Shown here in pieces: positions 22,187 to 34,395 of a DNA stretch of 64,000 nucleotides; positions within the stretch are counted from its first letter, which is position 1, and each line of letters starts with the position of its first letter. Origin of the DNA: Vandiemenella viatica (Eukaryota > Arthropoda > Insecta > Orthoptera > Morabidae). The notes beneath the pieces are model-generated. The model ran no database searches. It saw only the letters and a list, made by a program, of their open reading frames with translations, and was not told where the DNA came from. The translations under genes and the position numbers were made by a program. The stretch is taken from contig CM061919.1 of NCBI GenBank assembly GCA_031002005.1, positions 177,117,121-177,181,120 of the forward strand. Direction: 5' to 3'.

Positions 22187-24631
22187 TCCGGTTATAATTC
22201 CTTTCCATCTTTCTCATCATCTGAAATTAAGTTTTATACTGTACCTGGAATTATTTAACGATTCCTCCTTTTAAATAAAATCAAAAATACTATAAAATCT
22301 TTGTATAATTCTTCCTGAATTATTTCACACTCTACATAACTTTACACAGTATGAACAATTAACATTTCACAGCTTCAATAGCATTAATATTATCTTAGGC
22401 CACCACCCGTACAAATTCAGAATACAATATCCTTTTATATCCCGGCAACTCCTTACTGGCGCCATTTCCAATTTCAGATCTGCCTTATCTGCTCAATCAT
22501 TTCCATTTCATCTGTCCATTTTCATTCCTTTATATAATCTTTGTATTCTCCATGATAAGTCCACAAACTATTTCTTAGCTATGGGAGATTCTTAAGGAAA
22601 AAATCTCATTAATATCTTATACGATCACTTTATATTTGTTACGCACAAAATAATATTATTCAACCTTATTTTCTAACATTTTATAATTTAACGGGATGTT
22701 TCAAGTGGAAACAGCTTTTATTGAAAACAAATGCTATCCAGTAGTACCAAGGGATAAGGGCTCTCACGGATCGTCAAATTCACTGCAACCAATACTAATA
22801 AAAGGACAGTTTGGTCATCGCTTGACGTCACGCGCATTGCCTCCATTGGCGAGCTAACAAATGCTAGAGATGTTATGTTCATAGATATGCCTGTTATATA
22901 AGATGCTAAGAATTTAGGATACCTGTTTATGTTTCTGTAATCGTACAATATGTTTTAAAAGACGATAAAAAAGTGTGTATTTGGTTAAAATCCATGTATT
23001 AACTATTAGCTGTTTTTTGTTTATATATAATCGAACAATGTAGAAAGAAATGTGTACAACTTTACTACTAAATCAACATTAAGACCGTTAAATAATAGAA
23101 ATTCTGATTATTAGTTAATTTGCGCAGAAATGAATTGCCAGAACAGAGCTTTCAACCTGTCAGTTTTGATGGGGTTAGTTGTTAGAACGAAATAAAACGC
23201 GAATTTGACTCCAAATGCAACAGGAAAGGGGTTGAAATAGTTTTTGTGAGGTTTATTTCCTACAGTTTCTATCACAATGCGTTAGCGATCGAGATTTTTC
23301 AATACTGATATCCACATGAAATAGTCTTAACTCAGGAAAATGAGCAAACTGATCCACCGCAGCGTGTTTCCTGAACTGGTACTTGGGCCAATACCGAACA
23401 ATTCGAGTTTGATAAATCGGCTAGGGCGGTGCTGCGTGACAGATAAACGAAGCAAATTTCGAACAAATTTATTGGCAGGAAAGCTACAAGTGACATTTAT
23501 GGTGGGATTTAGTGAAATACTACTTTCGCCAAGTTGTAGAGGAAGAAACGACGAGTTGGAAAGAAGCCAAAGTAATGAGCTATTCGGTCGAGGCCCACAA
23601 GTACTCGCGTTGTTTAGCTACTGTAGGGACGGAAAGAGAGCGATTTTGGATGATATTCTTCCCATCTGTGGACTGTGAAATGCGCAGAATAGTTACATAT
23701 CTTGTACTGCTTACTAAAGAATGTTGTTAGAAAGAGTGTCGTTGATTATCCCGAAAGTTACCTATTACGAAACAATTACCAACATGTTTTCTACCATTTG
23801 CACGTAAAGTATATTCACAGACATGCAAACTAACCTCACCTCTTGCATATTTTGTACACAGTGTAAGCCCGTATTGCTCCACTGTTACAAATAACCTCTT
23901 CTAAAAGTCTTCTTATCCTTTTCAGCTTTTACTTACTTGATATATCAGACGTAAGTGATTACTCCAAACTGTCTTTCTTTACAAATACAATAATTTACTT
24001 TACCTTTTATCGATTTCTCTGGATCTTTCGAGCAAAGATACTACATTTTGTGTCTTCCAGTAACCATTAGATGACGACTAAAGTGGACTCTCCATTCATG
24101 TTTTATATCAATAGCACTGCCTTTAATCTGAAAGCAAAATTGTACTCCACCTTCCTTTCTGTCATCTACGAAAAGAGATTCATCAAAGTTTTGGCCAATA
24201 TTAATCACTTCGAGTTTCACTTGAATACACATTTATTCTGCAGCTTCACATACATTACACTGCACTCAACTTATCTTTTATACAACTACATATCTCTTCT
24301 TGGTCGCAGCCGTATCAGTCTCTATACAACTCGTCTTTCTGACAACTTTTCAACATAACATCCTTTTCAGTTCATCTCTTGCCGCAACCATTACATCTCT
24401 TCTCTTGTTATATAAAACTTCTCTCTGTCATCGGGTCTCTTGTGGCCCGCTTCGTTCCTTGTTGTCAAGGATGCTCCAAACCAGTACGATTTTTATTGGT
24501 TTTTATTATAATTAGTACATATATTAAAATACCTTTACATACATACTTACAAGTTGGAATGAAGTAATGTCCTTTACATTCTCTTCCACGTTTTACACGT
24601 TTTCCGTCGCAGACATTTTCCCTAACATAGC
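22187..24631. other. Anonymous AT-rich DNA
   Basis: No gene recognised. A fragment of dispersed repeat X lies on the minus strand at about 23095-23145. The frames at 23340-23678 and 23512-23730 overlap in different registers and have no recognisable domain. Confidence 0.4.
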
Positions 24632-25341
24632 TCCAGCTTAGAACTAGAGAAACAGGCAGCCAAAGTAGGATTACATATATCTTATGAAAAAACACAGTTC
24701 ATGACAAACATCAATGATGCTCCTCAAAATCTTAAACTTCGCAATGGAACAATAGCTAAAACAAATTGTTTTAAATATTTAGGAGAATGGATAACGAGTG
24801 ACACAAAAGAAAAGACTGCAATAGAAACTAGAATACATAAAATGGAAAGATCATTTCATATGACAAAGAACGTATATAACAAAAAATCCTTATCATGGAA
24901 CACAAACTAAGGCATTATCAAGCAGTGGTTAGACCAGAAACGCTGTATTCGGCAGAAACGCTTAAGCTAACAAGATATGGGGATCTTGAAAAACTGGAAA
25001 AAGTAGAAAGAAGAATCTTGAGAAAAATACTAACAGTTATAATGAGGAAAAGAAGACTGAAATTTTACAGGCACATATACAGAATGGATAGTAATAGACT
25101 AACAAAATAGATCTTCACCCTACTGAACAAATACAAATCCAAACCCACTGAAACTGAAAAGGACATGAAAAATGCTGGAGAGAAAGCAGATATAATATAC
25201 AACAGAACACTTTTTAGAGAAGTAATTCACAAGGCAGGTTTTGAGGAGAGACAGAAATACATAAAGGGAAGGAAGTGGACCCAGGAACAAAAGGAACAAC
25301 ACTCTCAAAGAATGAAGGAAGTTTGGAAACAAAGAAAATAA
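24632..25341 (+). mobile_element. LINE reverse transcriptase C-terminal fragment
   Basis: A 5'-truncated non-LTR retrotransposon. The first frame (24632-24910) has the RT palm/thumb words KQAAKVGLHISYEKTQFM and NCFKYLGEWIT; a 1-base shift leads to 24895-25110 (AVVRPETLYSAETLKL, KVERRILRKI) and, after a stop, to a basic tail ending KEVWKQRK at about 25340. An AATAAT run follows at 25401-25420 as a probable 3' tail. The set of motifs differs from the LINE at 10630-13779, so this is a second family. Confidence 0.85.
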
Positions 25342-25420
25342 TATTTCAGTGAAACATAGCCAAAGTTGATTTATCGTACCCTCCAAATGGTTTATTCGGA
25401 ATAATAATAATAATAATTAA

Positions 25421-25964
25421 TTTTTAATAAAGAACACCAATGAAACTGTTCTCTGTTTATTGCCGCTCTAATTTCACCGCTGATGGAGATATCATCAGTG
25501 ACGAATCTGTGTTGAAATTTTCTCTTGGTGTTAACAACATAATAACTCATTTTTAACATAAACCTTTAAATTGTGAAATGTACTGGCTGTTTATTACTTG
25601 AAATTTACATTTGTGTTATTAGGGTTGTTCCGACTAAAGCCATCTGTCGAAATATTCCCAGTTGCATGTGGTACAGTGCGCCTTTTCGTAACTCATTTGT
25701 CTGCCGTGGCCATCTTCTTTTTGCTGCCACGGTTATGTTGATAGCGTCAATTGAACATTTGTGAACGTGCAATGTTTGTCATAATCTAGTTTAGATTAAT
25801 GGGTGGTACGTGAGTGTAGGGGTTAGTAATTTATTGTATTTTGTTTCTGTCGTGTTAGAGTGTGTTTATACACCCCAGCAGCCTCTTCTTTTCCAGTGAT
25901 TCCCAACCCACCTACTTCACCCCCCCCCCCCCTCCCCAGTAGCTGACAGTGTTGTACGGTGATT
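25421..25964. other. Anonymous DNA
   Basis: No recognised feature; a C-run of 14 lies at about 25920-25933. Confidence 0.4.
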
Positions 25965-26105
25965 TTCTAAAATAATTCTAGCTACAATCTTCTGCAACAT
26001 CTCAAACTCCTGTATTTTGTATCCATAATGTGGGTCTCATATTATCCCGCTATACTCAACCAAAGGTTTGATGAAGTTTTTTCCCCAAATTTCCTTATTT
26101 TCCTC
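25965..26105 (-). mobile_element. LINE C-terminal domain fragment (CR1-like), copy 2
   Basis: Read on the minus strand it gives PLVEYSGII followed by a stop where the family has W, then DPHYGYKIQEFEMLQKIVARI, the conserved 'LLEY..P.WDP....I..LE..QR.AARF' block of LINE C-termini. The DNA aligns with 48595-48655. It is cut on the right by the MITE at 26119. Confidence 0.75.
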
Positions 26106-26118
26106 GTATGTAACCTTA

Positions 26119-26547
26119 GAGAGTGTCCATAAATTAAGTGGTTGATCTGGGGTAGAGGGGTTGGCTGGAAAAGTACGCAGGGTTTTGTGGGGAGAGGGGA
26201 GGGGGAAGGGTGATTCTGAACTAGGCCACGTAGTTTTTCATTCATATTATTTGTCACAGTTAAAATAAAGTACAGAACACACAACAGCATGTGAATATTT
26301 ATTTCCGTGATTTAATTATCTCCGTATGTAATTTACGATAGTCTGACAACAGAAAAAAGTACAAAATGTCTTTTGGAACCAATAAGGAAAAAAGCTACGT
26401 GCCACGCGCGAAGGGAGGGGGGGAGGGAGGGAGCGCAGAGACAAAAGCCACGTCGAGCTATGTGGGGGGAGGGGTGGGGGTAGAGGTAGGGGGAACGGAG
26501 GGTTCACAAGAAGCCAAAATGGAGCTACGTGGATTATGGACGCTCCC
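26119..26547 (+). mobile_element. G/C-rich MITE type 2, copy 1
   Basis: A 429-bp non-autonomous element with a TTA target duplication at 26116-26118 and 26548-26550. The ends are GAGAGTGTCCATAAATTAAG and (reverse-complemented right) GGGAGCGTCCATAATCCACG. The inside carries G-runs, the word 'gctacgtgccacg' and a core 'ttatctccgtatgtaattta' shared with the copies at 39046-39411 (inverted) and 41419-41841. No coding capacity; the frame at 26366-26620 crosses its end and is spurious. Confidence 0.92.
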
Positions 26548-26550
26548 TTA

Positions 26551-29500
26551 TCACCGTTTCCAACAGATCCTGGACCTCAAACTCTCTCTATCACGTGCCT
26601 ATTGTGTCCAAACTTGGTGACTTTATCATCATATAATTCGACAATATATTTCCGCTTTATGTCTTCAACGAGAAATTCCTATCCCACTTCATAACAACAC
26701 AAAACTATTATTTTCTGTGTACCCAGTGAGCTGATTCCTTACGGCATTTACTGTCACTCGATGTTGATATACCCAGCTGTTCATCTTGACCAGATCTCTC
26801 AGTAAGCTGTTTACAATCCCCTCTGCTTTTAATCTTATTAAACAACAATATTCATTCAGCAAAAAATCAACTTCTGGCTGTAAACCACCGTTGTATTATA
26901 AATTTTCTACGAGAAACATATCATTCATGTGTCAGGACACTTGATTGTCGTTTTAACAACGCTGTCGATAGAGGTGGAAACAAGATAGATAAAATGCTTA
27001 ATATTCTAGTTAAAGACATAAAATTCTGCGGTTTGAGGTCAGGCACATTGGAAATAAATTGGCGCAGTCGTTGACTCATTAAATCAGTTACATTGGCTGA
27101 TAGGTGTCTCAGTTATTTAAATTTTCACACTATTTGTCGATAATTAAGTATCTAAATATCTTCTTCTAGGTAACTTCTTGCACCTCAGTGTATTCTATGG
27201 CTCCTTTTACCTCCATAGTTAAGTTTCTTCTTGCTAGGTCTCGCTTTGTATTGCTTCCAAGAGTATTCAGTCTCATATTCTCTTTGGCCGTCTGTCGAAA
27301 GGTATTCTCTTTAAGACATTCGGTTTAAGACATTCAGTTGTTTGAAATTTCAATTATGTTGTACTGTACTTGTTTGACTGATTGATCTTTTCACGTATTC
27401 TCAGCAGCACCGACTTCGTTGGAGTTGCAACGTCGATGTCAATCAAAACAATAAGTCTCCTGCTGTAGTGGGCTCTTATTATATAGTTATGCCGGTCCGT
27501 TACTCGTTCGTCAGGATGTATAAGTCGTATGTGGTCACTGTGGGCGTTAGCCAGTTTTACTTACTTGGGGCGTGTCTGCTGCGGCTCCCGTTCTTGGTAC
27601 TCCCGTCTCGGCTTTGGCTATCTTACTTAGACTATGTACCTGAACCTGGATATCTCTGACTTGCACTAATGAAAGACACTAAGTGCGTACATAGTTTTAT
27701 TCTTTCATTGCGGGCTGTTACAGTCGTCCATTGGCCACGAGCAGGACCCCAAGCACTTAGTAATATAAAAGACTGATGGACTTACATTGGTTATGGCAGA
27801 TCAGCTAACTAGCGGGCAGAGCTGGCCTTCGTTCCCATCTCGATGTTTAACGCAGCATAGTGGCTACTTAGTCACTCCAACTTGGCTTGACCGACTTCCC
27901 CCCGAGCCTCGGTGAGCTCGCGCTTATATTTCGTCAGTTGCGTACTCTGTCCCCGTTCTAAGGGCAATCAACTGACAGCTAGCGTTTCTCGAAGCTTCTA
28001 CACGAGCCCAGTTTCCATAACTATTGCTCGCCGACCTGGATTTATTGCTGAGCTGTCTTGCGACATCCCACGCCAGGCGCTTACTGCCTGCGAGTGTCGC
28101 CGCTCATACATTATCATTCTAAATATTTTTACATCTCCCAAAATATACTGTAATTATTAAAACGGTCCGCTACACTGCTGTTCTGATTTACAAGAACGTT
28201 TTCTCATGCAGTTGAAGACTTGCAACGCCGAAATCAGTATTTTCAACGCTGTTCAACTAGTGCAAAATGACGACGTTTCGAACCACATGCTGAGGCATCT
28301 TCTAGGGCAGAAAAAATTCTTTGCCGTGTTCCGCTCTCCTGATAGGTCAAGCCGGCCGAACCTTCCAGAGCGTCGAACTTTACAATATAGTAGAGGGTAC
28401 AAAACAGGTCGAAGCTAAGTTCTGTCTTAAAAGAAACTTCGGCATTTTGTACTAACACACGGCACCACGCGTAATGCGAAGAGAACTATATTTTTTGATG
28501 TTTCCATGTAGCATATATTCTAATGTGAAAGCATGTAGACAAGGATCCACGTTAGAAAATCAAAACGAACATTTCGTTTAGTATTAAGCGATGCAGTAAT
28601 ATGGGAGTTACTCATATCTACTTATTATTAGTAGCAGGTAGGGAAGTTGCTCTCGCAGAAAAATATATGAGTAGATGATCTTTCGACTGAGGTTAGAAAA
28701 CACGAGCTGCAGCCTGGAAATAAATACAGATGTAACACATTGTATTGCAGGAGGCAAATAAACCAAAGACATGATCCGCGGTAATGCGATTATTATGAGC
28801 ACATCAGTTAATAATTACTTAATAAACATGTTTACGGCGCATGGTAAAGACGAAAGAAATATTTGAAATAAATTAGAAGGAGGACCTAGTATTTTTTCCA
28901 AAATAAACTTGTTGCTCTGGAGTAAAATTATAAGTAACAATACAAAAATTAATATAATCACCTCTCTTATTCATAATAGGTACACAAGAATAAAACAGAA
29001 TCGGGAATCCAGAAAATGGCTTTTGAAAAGATTCGTTAGATGACGTTGAAATTCCAGACGGTTACAATTTTAATTTGTGGTTTGCCAGAATTTGAAAACA
29101 TTACAAGTTAGAGTGCAACATTTTCAGTTTCAGCTCGTTGACCCAAGTCCGAGAGAAATTATTTGGCGTCAAATGTTTTGGAGAATCAGCAAGTACCACA
29201 GTCTGTGTCAGTCTTTTAATGAAGCATCGATAAAACAATTGCTGAAAACAAATTTAAAGGTAAAATATTTAAATCTTGTAATCGTTATCTGGACATAGCA
29301 ATGGCAGTACTGAAAAATATATCTTAAAAATCATTGCTGTACTGATGGCGTTACTGTAAACATGTATTTAAATAATCAGGAATTAATTACGTACTAAAAG
29401 TTTCTGTTCCACTACGAGGTATAACCCTCTCCATGGAAACCGCCGATACTTGAAAGACAGAATGGTAGGTACTTCAACTAAGCAATGCTTGCGGTCATAC

Positions 29501-29788
29501 TCGCATCACTTCGCTTAATCTATTTTTATTGAGTAAAGTGGATTAATTTAATACTCTTACAAATCGTAAGGGAATTGGGTCTGTTAGTTTATTCCAGCAC
29601 AAGCAAAGACTCCTCAACAGATTTTGACGGGGTTATCAAAGTTAGAAATCTTGATATGAATTAACATCTGAGGTACGTCTTTTCGCTCTAAGTAATCCGA
29701 TGCGGGTGCAGAAAATTAAACGTTTGTTTACATATAATCTGACATAACTTAATAACTATTTAACGTATTCTGATAGGGCTTTCCCACC
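26551..29788. other. Anonymous DNA
   Basis: A 3.2-kb stretch without a recognised gene. The frames at 27468-27659, 27912-28160, 28206-28418 and 29077-29298 have no domain I know. Positions 28255-28300 read on the minus strand give 'gatgcctcagcatgtggttc' followed by 'gaaacgtcg', a motif common in animal repeats. Confidence 0.4.
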
Positions 29789-29998
29789 CTGATTTTTTTA
29801 AATGACGTTTGGCAACGTAGGCCATACAGCCAGCTCAATGTGATTATCATGACTCTTCCAGTAATCAATTTCTCCAGTACGTTGTGTCTTCTAAGTATGG
29901 ACCCCACAGGATGGACATGACACTAACACCCAAGCCCTTGGCCGGACGACCTTCGGCAGAGCCAGTACTCTGGCTACTACACTACCGAGACCGCCACT
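29789..29998 (-). mobile_element. tRNA-derived SINE, family 4, copy 1
   Basis: On the minus strand the head reads 'cggtctcggtagtgtagtag', with a box B-like region around 'cgtccggccaagggc', then the tail AGCTGGCTGTATGG..CC and an A-rich end (T-run on plus at 29793-29798). It aligns along its length with the better copy at 46754-46987 and is much more diverged. Confidence 0.8.
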
Positions 29999-30624
29999 CT
30001 GAAATCTTATTCAACTTAAAGTTTAGGACTCTAGGTTATACATAATCACGCTGCAAGACCTGGCACCGAAGAACAAAATTAAAAACTGATTTGAAAATTA
30101 CACCTTTTTACCTATAATCTGGCATAGATTTTGGCGTATGTGTCACCATTTGAAATTTTTTTTAATTGCATGGCTTCTTTTACCGGGAAATCCCCTAGTG
30201 GCAGAGTTTTCAATGCCCACGTCTTCCGCCTCTGCTTTGAGCGCTACACTAGCGGAGGAAGTGAAGTGTTGCCATCTGTCTGCCAAACGTGTAAGTATGT
30301 TCTCTGTGTGAGAAGCGTATTTTTTGTTTGTGAACTGTGTAACTTGTAAGAAACTGACCTTTTTACGCTTCCTGGATTTGCCTCGGGTGGATATTACTCA
30401 CCACAGAATCATGGAATATTATCTTGCAGTTTCTGCTACTTAATTGGTCTGTATGATTCAAACATACAATAAACTAAAGAGAACTTTACTTCACATTTCT
30501 ATATATTTCACTCATCTTTTGCTTCACAAATTACACATTCAACAAATCATTAAAAACTCAATTTTCTCTCTTATTATGTCGATTACTATTCGAGCGAGGA
30601 AACCAATTCATGCCTCCACCCGCC
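29999..30624. other. Anonymous DNA including LTR-like motif region
   Basis: Positions 30180-30350, read on the minus strand, are related to 37325-37414 and 38545-38635 (see findings). The LTR at 30625-30838 may extend leftwards into this stretch, but its outer boundary is not resolved. Confidence 0.4.
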
Positions 30625-30838
30625 ATCATTTTTATCTCTGGACTTACTTCTTCTTCTTTCTCCGCCATAGATGTTATTGTAACACACTGATATTTGCTCA
30701 TGCATAGTAACTATTTACGTATCTTTTCCTTTTACAAAAAGAAAATAAATTAAACACACACAAAATTCTAACCTTTAAATATACAAACATAAAACTGAAA
30801 TAATCCAAACCAAAATGTAAGGGACTATGTTTCCTTAC
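30625..30838 (-). repeat. 3' LTR-like copy of Gypsy-type remnant
   Basis: Near-identical to 31274-31497. On the minus strand the repeat begins TGTAAGGAAACATAGTCCCT, a typical TG start, and is preceded by the purine-rich 'ggccagaggga', a likely polypurine tract. The far end lies at or beyond 30625. Confidence 0.8.
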
Positions 30839-30968
30839 ATATCCCTCTGGCCAATTTTTTCACAAAAATTTGTGACAGTCAAATTTTTGGTGATTACTTC
30901 TTACATCGCAATTTCAGAATATTCCTTATTATGTTTCCATTCATTCTGTACAATTGTCATCCCAGCAC

Positions 30969-31256
30969 TCATTCTCTGTACAATTTCAAATCCTTTATGT
31001 TTCTTAATCTCAACAGTCTTCCTGACTTGGGATATTTTAGATAATCTGCATGTTGATGCGGTCTCCCTACCACAATATAAGGCCCTTCATATACATCAAA
31101 AAACTTCTTTATTTCGGCATTAATACTGCTCGATCTTTCATGAGTCCTCACCAACACCAACTCCCCTACTTCGAATTCTGTCTTTTTTGCACGTCGGTCG
31201 TATATCTTTTTTCTTTCCTCTGCGCTCTTCTTTAGATTTTTCGGTACCAATTTCAT
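30969..31256 (-). pseudogene. LTR retrotransposon integrase C-terminal fragment
   Basis: The 95-residue frame matches the C-terminal end of Pol/integrase of Ty3/Gypsy-type retrotransposons: KKIYDRRAKKTEFEVGELVL, then KKFFDVYEGPYIVVGRP, the small DNA-binding/beta-barrel region. Catalytic integrase, RT and protease regions are missing. It lies between the two LTR-like copies in the right orientation, 16 bases from the upstream one, so an internal deletion joined the 5' LTR to the end of pol. Gypsy rather than BEL is likely but not certain. Confidence 0.88.
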
Positions 31257-31273
31257 GCGCTCCTGTATGTCTA

Positions 31274-31497
31274 TCCCTTTTTTATCTCTGGATTGACTAT
31301 TCTTCTTTCTCCGCCAAAGATGTTATTGTAACACACTGCTCTTTGTTCTTGCATAGTAACTATTTACGTATATTTTCCTTTTACAAAAAGAAAATAAATT
31401 AAACACACAAAAAAATTCTTACCTTTAAATATACAAACATAAAACAATAAAACTGAAATAATCTAAACAAAAATGTAAGGGACTATGTTTCCTTACA
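31274..31497 (-). repeat. 5' LTR-like copy of Gypsy-type remnant
   Basis: Near-identical to 30625-30838 in the same orientation, including TGTAAGGAAACATAG at its minus-strand start (31497). Its downstream part is missing because of the deletion that fused it to the integrase remnant. Confidence 0.82.
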
Positions 31498-31712
31498 GGC
31501 TTATGAGGCTCGTATAGGGGACCGACCCAGCTTTCACTTTGATGATTGCGGGAAACCACCTAGAAACCGACTGGACGGCTGATATGCGGGGTCCTAGGCT
31601 CGTGCCCTGTCCTATTGTACATCCCCGATCCATTGCGCGGCGCCTTAGCTCACTGAACCACACTGGAAGGTGTTTGAAACCTTAGAGTCAAGATTGAAAA
31701 CTTGAGATTCAA

Positions 31713-31851
31713 ACCGAGCGTGGTGGGTGAACGGTTAACGTTCTGGCCTCTCATACGGGAGGACGCGGGTTCGTATCCCCGTCCAGGTATCCAGATTTGG
31801 GTTTTCATGGTTTCCCCAAATCACTCCAGGAAAATGCCTGGATGCTTCCTT
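31713..31851 (+). mobile_element. SINE family 1 subfamily B, left half (split copy)
   Basis: Head 'ccgagcgtggtgggtgaacg', box B 'gggttcgtatcc', and the body up to 'gatgcttcctt', where the copy is interrupted by a LINE. The right half resumes at 32916. The two halves join with a 13-bp overlap, which is the target duplication of the inserted LINE. Confidence 0.93.
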
Positions 31852-32914
31852 ATTTTTTATTTTTATTGGCACTTGGTTCCAAGACCATACAGCCAGCTTT
31901 TACATTGTTTGCAAACATTTCAGAGTAATACATACATTTTAAAGTAATACAAGTATTTTGCTATACAGACATTTCAAAGGATTACAAACATTTCAAAGCA
32001 AGTATTTTGCTATAAGGACATTTCAAAGTAATACAAACATTTCAAGGTAATACAAATATTTTGTTATACAAGTATTTAGCTATATGGGTAAGAATACAAC
32101 GTTCATCACACTTATAATTCGGGCTTGTTTATATTTTTATTTGTTTGTTTTCTATAAACGTTCCAATTGCCTTGTATACTCTTTGGTCTTCCATAGCTAA
32201 AAGGTTCAAGAGGTTTATGCCTAGTTGTTGTAGGTCTTCTAGCAGTTTGGTGGACTGCTGCCAGTGTCTTTTGAAAGAGAATATCGCGTGGTTTACATCT
32301 CCTTCGCTTGTCTCGTCACAGCCGCATTGAGGGAATGGTATTAGATGTAATCTGTACAATGCTTAGGAAAACAGCCCTGCTTGAATTTTAATCTAGCTAT
32401 AATGCTCATAGTTTTTCTTGTTGTGTACGACCTTTGGTACCACTGTTTGGTTGGTATCGTGGGATGTAAACAGCCGTAGTGTTTGCCTATATTTTCTACA
32501 GATTTCCTCGATATGTTGTTCCATTTATCTCATATGGTGATCCTAATCGTAGATATTATGTCTGTCGCTGGGATTAAGTGGTGGTGTATTCCTGATTTTA
32601 TTGCCGTTTTGGCTGTTGTTTCCTTCAGTTCATTTCCTGGTATGCCTGTGTGTGCTTTGATCCAGTTCAAATGTACCTGTTTTTGGGCGCCCTGTAGGTG
32701 CTGTATCTGTTCCATAATTTTATACCCCAATATATTTCTCCCATTACCAGTATATAGATTGCGGAGTGTTTCGATAGCGCTTCTTGAGTCTGACCAGATG
32801 ATATTATTTTGCGGTGTATCTTGCACCTACTGTAATGCCTTTAGGATAGCTGTCATTTCTGTGGTGTATACTGTTGCTTCTTTCGGGAGTATATACTTGC
32901 CCACATTTGCAATT
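31852..32914 (-). mobile_element. 5'-truncated RNase H LINE inserted into a SINE
   Basis: A 1063-bp non-LTR retrotransposon end, minus strand, flanked by the 13-bp duplication tggatgcttcctt (31839-31851, 32915-32927). It begins inside the RNase H domain and ends with a 3' UTR of near-repeats of 'tttgaaatgtttgtattac' and an A-rich tail (31852-31867 plus strand). The last 60 bases contain AGCTGGCTGTATGG, shared with SINE family 4. It belongs to the RNase H-bearing group (I, R1, LOA and relatives); clade unresolved. Confidence 0.94.
32129..32910 (-). pseudogene. RNase H and C-terminal Cys/His region of LINE ORF2, broken
   Basis: RNase H would remove element RNA from the RNA-DNA hybrid. Reading minus from 32910: PKEATVYTTEMTAILKAL (with the catalytic Glu), a stop, then IIWSDSRSAIETLRN (catalytic Asp) and VHLNWIKAHTGIPGNELKE, the classic WI-AH-G--GNE ending. 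A further stop follows; then, in another frame at 32129-32359, comes a CGCDETSEGDVNHAIFSF Cys/His motif typical behind the RNase H domain of such LINEs. The N-terminal Asp region, RT and endonuclease are absent (5' truncation). Confidence 0.9.
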
Positions 32915-32915
32915 T

Positions 32916-33028
32916 GGATGCTTCCTTCAAAAATGCCATGGCTGAATTCCTTCCCGTTCCTTGTCCCCAGCCCCATCCCGCGTCTAATAACCTTAGCCAT
33001 CGACGAGGCGTAAAGTAGTAAGTAAAAA
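32916..33028 (+). mobile_element. SINE family 1 subfamily B, right half (split copy)
   Basis: Continues the SINE begun at 31713, from 'ggatgcttccttcaaaaatg' through 'ccttcccgttccttgtcccc' to the end 'cgacgaggcgtaaagtagta' and an A-rich tail. Confidence 0.93.
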
Positions 33029-33996
33029 AATCAATAAAAAAAATCAATTCTAATCGAAACATTAACAAAAGAAACATATGACGCTGTCCTATCGCCATCT
33101 GGTTCTCTTTAATCCCCATAGATGGCAGCAGCGTAGTAAAGCCGCCGAGTTAGTGAATGCTAATGGCATACAAGTATACTATGTAATTCAGTGATAATAA
33201 CTTATAAGTCAATGACAAAGCAAGCGGGAGCTCCTTTGGTTCCCGGGGAAAAGCTGGTTGTTAACCTGGATATCCCTGAAGGCATCAATAGTGATGAATC
33301 CGACAGAGCGCGTGTTCGCGCCATATGCTGGGCAGGTGGCTGATAGAGCGGGCGCCTAATGTGTCTGTCATGCCATTACAACCGTCCATTAACATGTGAT
33401 TTTTCAGGGGGCAGGTGCTCTGTCATAATGCGTTTCGCAGTCGGTTTGTTCTGGGACGCCTCAGGCGGCAGGTGACCCAACGAACTGCTAGATTTCCTCA
33501 TTATTCCGCCTGCCGCTGTGATAAAGCGGAACAGCTGTTCGGACCACACCGACACTAAACTGGAGGGGGGGGAAAAGAAATGGGGGTTTACCCCGTGGAG
33601 AGAGCTGGTATCGTCGAGATAATTATGATCCATCACGACACCGCAGCTGCTTCTGCTCCGGAACACTTAAGCGGCATTTACTGTCCGTTATCTTTCATGT
33701 ACACGGATTAGCACTCCAATACATTCGTTGAAAATGTCGTTATTACGTAACATCTGCTCTTTCAGACTACAGGATGAGGCACATTTTTTTTTCTTTTTCA
33801 CTAGTGATAATCAGTGCAAGAACGTATATAAGCACCATAGATTTAATTTTGGTGTAGATAGTTCTCGTAATTTTTAAAATATATTTTGTAATGTTACACT
33901 GTGCATTGAGCAAGCGATTTCTTTAATTAGCAAAGTGGAGATAGGTAAAGCAACAAGTAGGAAATTATATTGTCTACTTAATTTCAAATCCTGTTA
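33029..33996. other. Anonymous DNA
   Basis: No gene recognised. The minus frame at 33376-33666 (96 residues) has no known domain. Confidence 0.4.
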
Positions 33997-33997
33997 T

Positions 33998-34395
33998 TAC
34001 TCATCCTGCCGGTTGGTTCAGTTGGTTGTCCACTGTGATGGTGTCCGGCGCTGACACGGGGTTACTTGGTTGAGTCCAGGTGGCGGAGAAAATTTTCAGT
34101 TTCAGTACTAGGCCGGCAGGGTAGAAAAGACGGTACAGCACAATTCCTAATCTGCAGATTGTGATTCAAAGTCATGGGTTAAATCCCAGACTCTCCGTAC
34201 TGCGTGTGTAGCGGTTGTTGATGGTTATTTACCATTCGTAAGGGGACGTTTAGCCTGGCGGCCTACTCGGTGTCTTCTTTCTTTCTTTTATGTCACATCC
34301 ATATCACAAACAAAGCTTTGCTCTGAACACTCGCATTACCACAGTCATCCTCACTTACAGCAACACTTACGAATATTATACAACATTTTACGCTT
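33998..34395 (+). mobile_element. tRNA-derived SINE, family 3, copy 1
   Basis: Head with box A-like 'ggttcagttggttgtccac' and box B-like 'cttggttgagtcc', then the body 'gtggcggagaaaattttcag', 'ggttaaatcccagactctcc' and the 3' part 'tgtcacatccatatcacaaa'. It aligns along its length with the copies at 53323-53945 (interrupted) and 54904-55303. Confidence 0.8.

Noticed and set aside
32483..33013. 176-residue plus-strand ORF, the second longest in the window
   Set aside because: It is the antisense shadow of the LINE RNase H region and the adjacent SINE.
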